The translations under genes were made by a program, and so were the position numbers. Of a stretch of DNA of 12,998 nt, positions 12,919 to 12,998 are shown piece by piece. Under the pieces are notes generated by a model. That model was not told the DNA's origin. It was given only the letters and a program-made list of their open reading frames with translations, and did not search any database. The first letter of the stretch is position 1, and each line of letters opens with the position of its first letter. The stretch comes from Pseudomonadota bacterium (lineage in GTDB: Bacteria; Pseudomonadota; Gammaproteobacteria; Burkholderiales; Rhodocyclaceae). The stretch covers positions 1 to 12,998 of the forward strand of contig JAEWVQ010000310.1 of the NCBI GenBank assembly GCA_023459095.1, read 5' to 3'.

Positions 12919-12998
12919 TTAGGCGCTGGGGGTGATGACGACGATCACCGACGCGGTCACGTCCGCGGTGTTGGTGCCGCCGGCGGTCAGGCTGATGA
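12919..12998 (-). CDS. 3' end of a small unidentified phage protein (partial)
   Basis: Only the last 26 codons and a TAA stop (12919-12921) are in the window; the frame is open to the right edge. The visible C-terminus reads ISLTAGGTNTADVTASVIVV followed by ITPSA: small and Ser/Thr/Ala/Val-rich, with a beta-strand look. It ends 33 bp before the capsid gene start, in the same direction. In Mu-like head modules the gene upstream of the major capsid gene is usually the protease/scaffold or a small head protein. That is context only; I do not recognise the family from this fragment. Confidence 0.55.
   Translation of the reverse strand, partial: ISLTAGGTNTADVTASVIVVITPSA

Noticed and set aside
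1..12998. Search for a defence system, toxin, CRISPR array, diversity-generating retroelement repeat pair or tRNA
   Set aside because: No regularly spaced repeats, reverse transcriptase, cloverleaf, nuclease or toxin motifs were seen. Every stretch is explained by phage structural genes.

Overview
The window holds a block of late morphogenesis genes from a Mu-like (transposable, Saltoviridae-type) phage or prophage. Every supported gene lies on the minus strand, so transcription runs from the right end of the window to the left. Base composition is strongly GC-rich (about two thirds by eye) with G/C-ending codons, which fits a high-GC proteobacterial host such as a beta- or gammaproteobacterium. 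No host gene, tRNA, integration end or attachment site is visible, so the host cannot be named and prophage versus free phage cannot be decided.

Layout in transcription order (right to left): the 3' end of a small unidentified protein (12919-12998); major capsid protein of the Mu gpT family, with an unusual hydrophobic N-terminal extension; FluMu gp35-like protein; Mu gp36-like head-completion/adaptor protein; Mu gp37-like putative tail terminator; a 265-residue putative tail tube protein; a 190-bp gap with a strong hairpin; a 913-residue tape measure protein; then seven distal-tail genes (139, 549, 648, 394, 103, 145 and more than 193 residues), the last running off the left edge. Apart from the 190-bp gap, genes overlap or are separated by at most about 33 bp, as expected for one translationally coupled late operon.

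Together the genes take the virion from capsid shell (gpT), through head completion and tail connection (gp35/36/37), to tail tube, tail-length ruler and tail tip. There is no tail sheath gene between the gp37-like gene and the tape measure gene, where Mu has gpL and gpM. This points to a long, flexible, non-contractile (siphovirus) tail on a Mu-type head, as in Pseudomonas phages B3 and D3112. The distal-tail genes are recognisable only as families seen in Mu-like prophages; their functions are inferred from position.

No defence system, toxin, CRISPR array or other accessory cargo is visible. The points most worth checking are the signal-peptide-like extension on the capsid protein, the apparent absence of tail-assembly chaperone genes with a hairpin in their usual place, a beta-module repeated across two adjacent tail genes, and a Leu-Pro-Pro-Pro-Ala-Leu repeat protein at the left edge.
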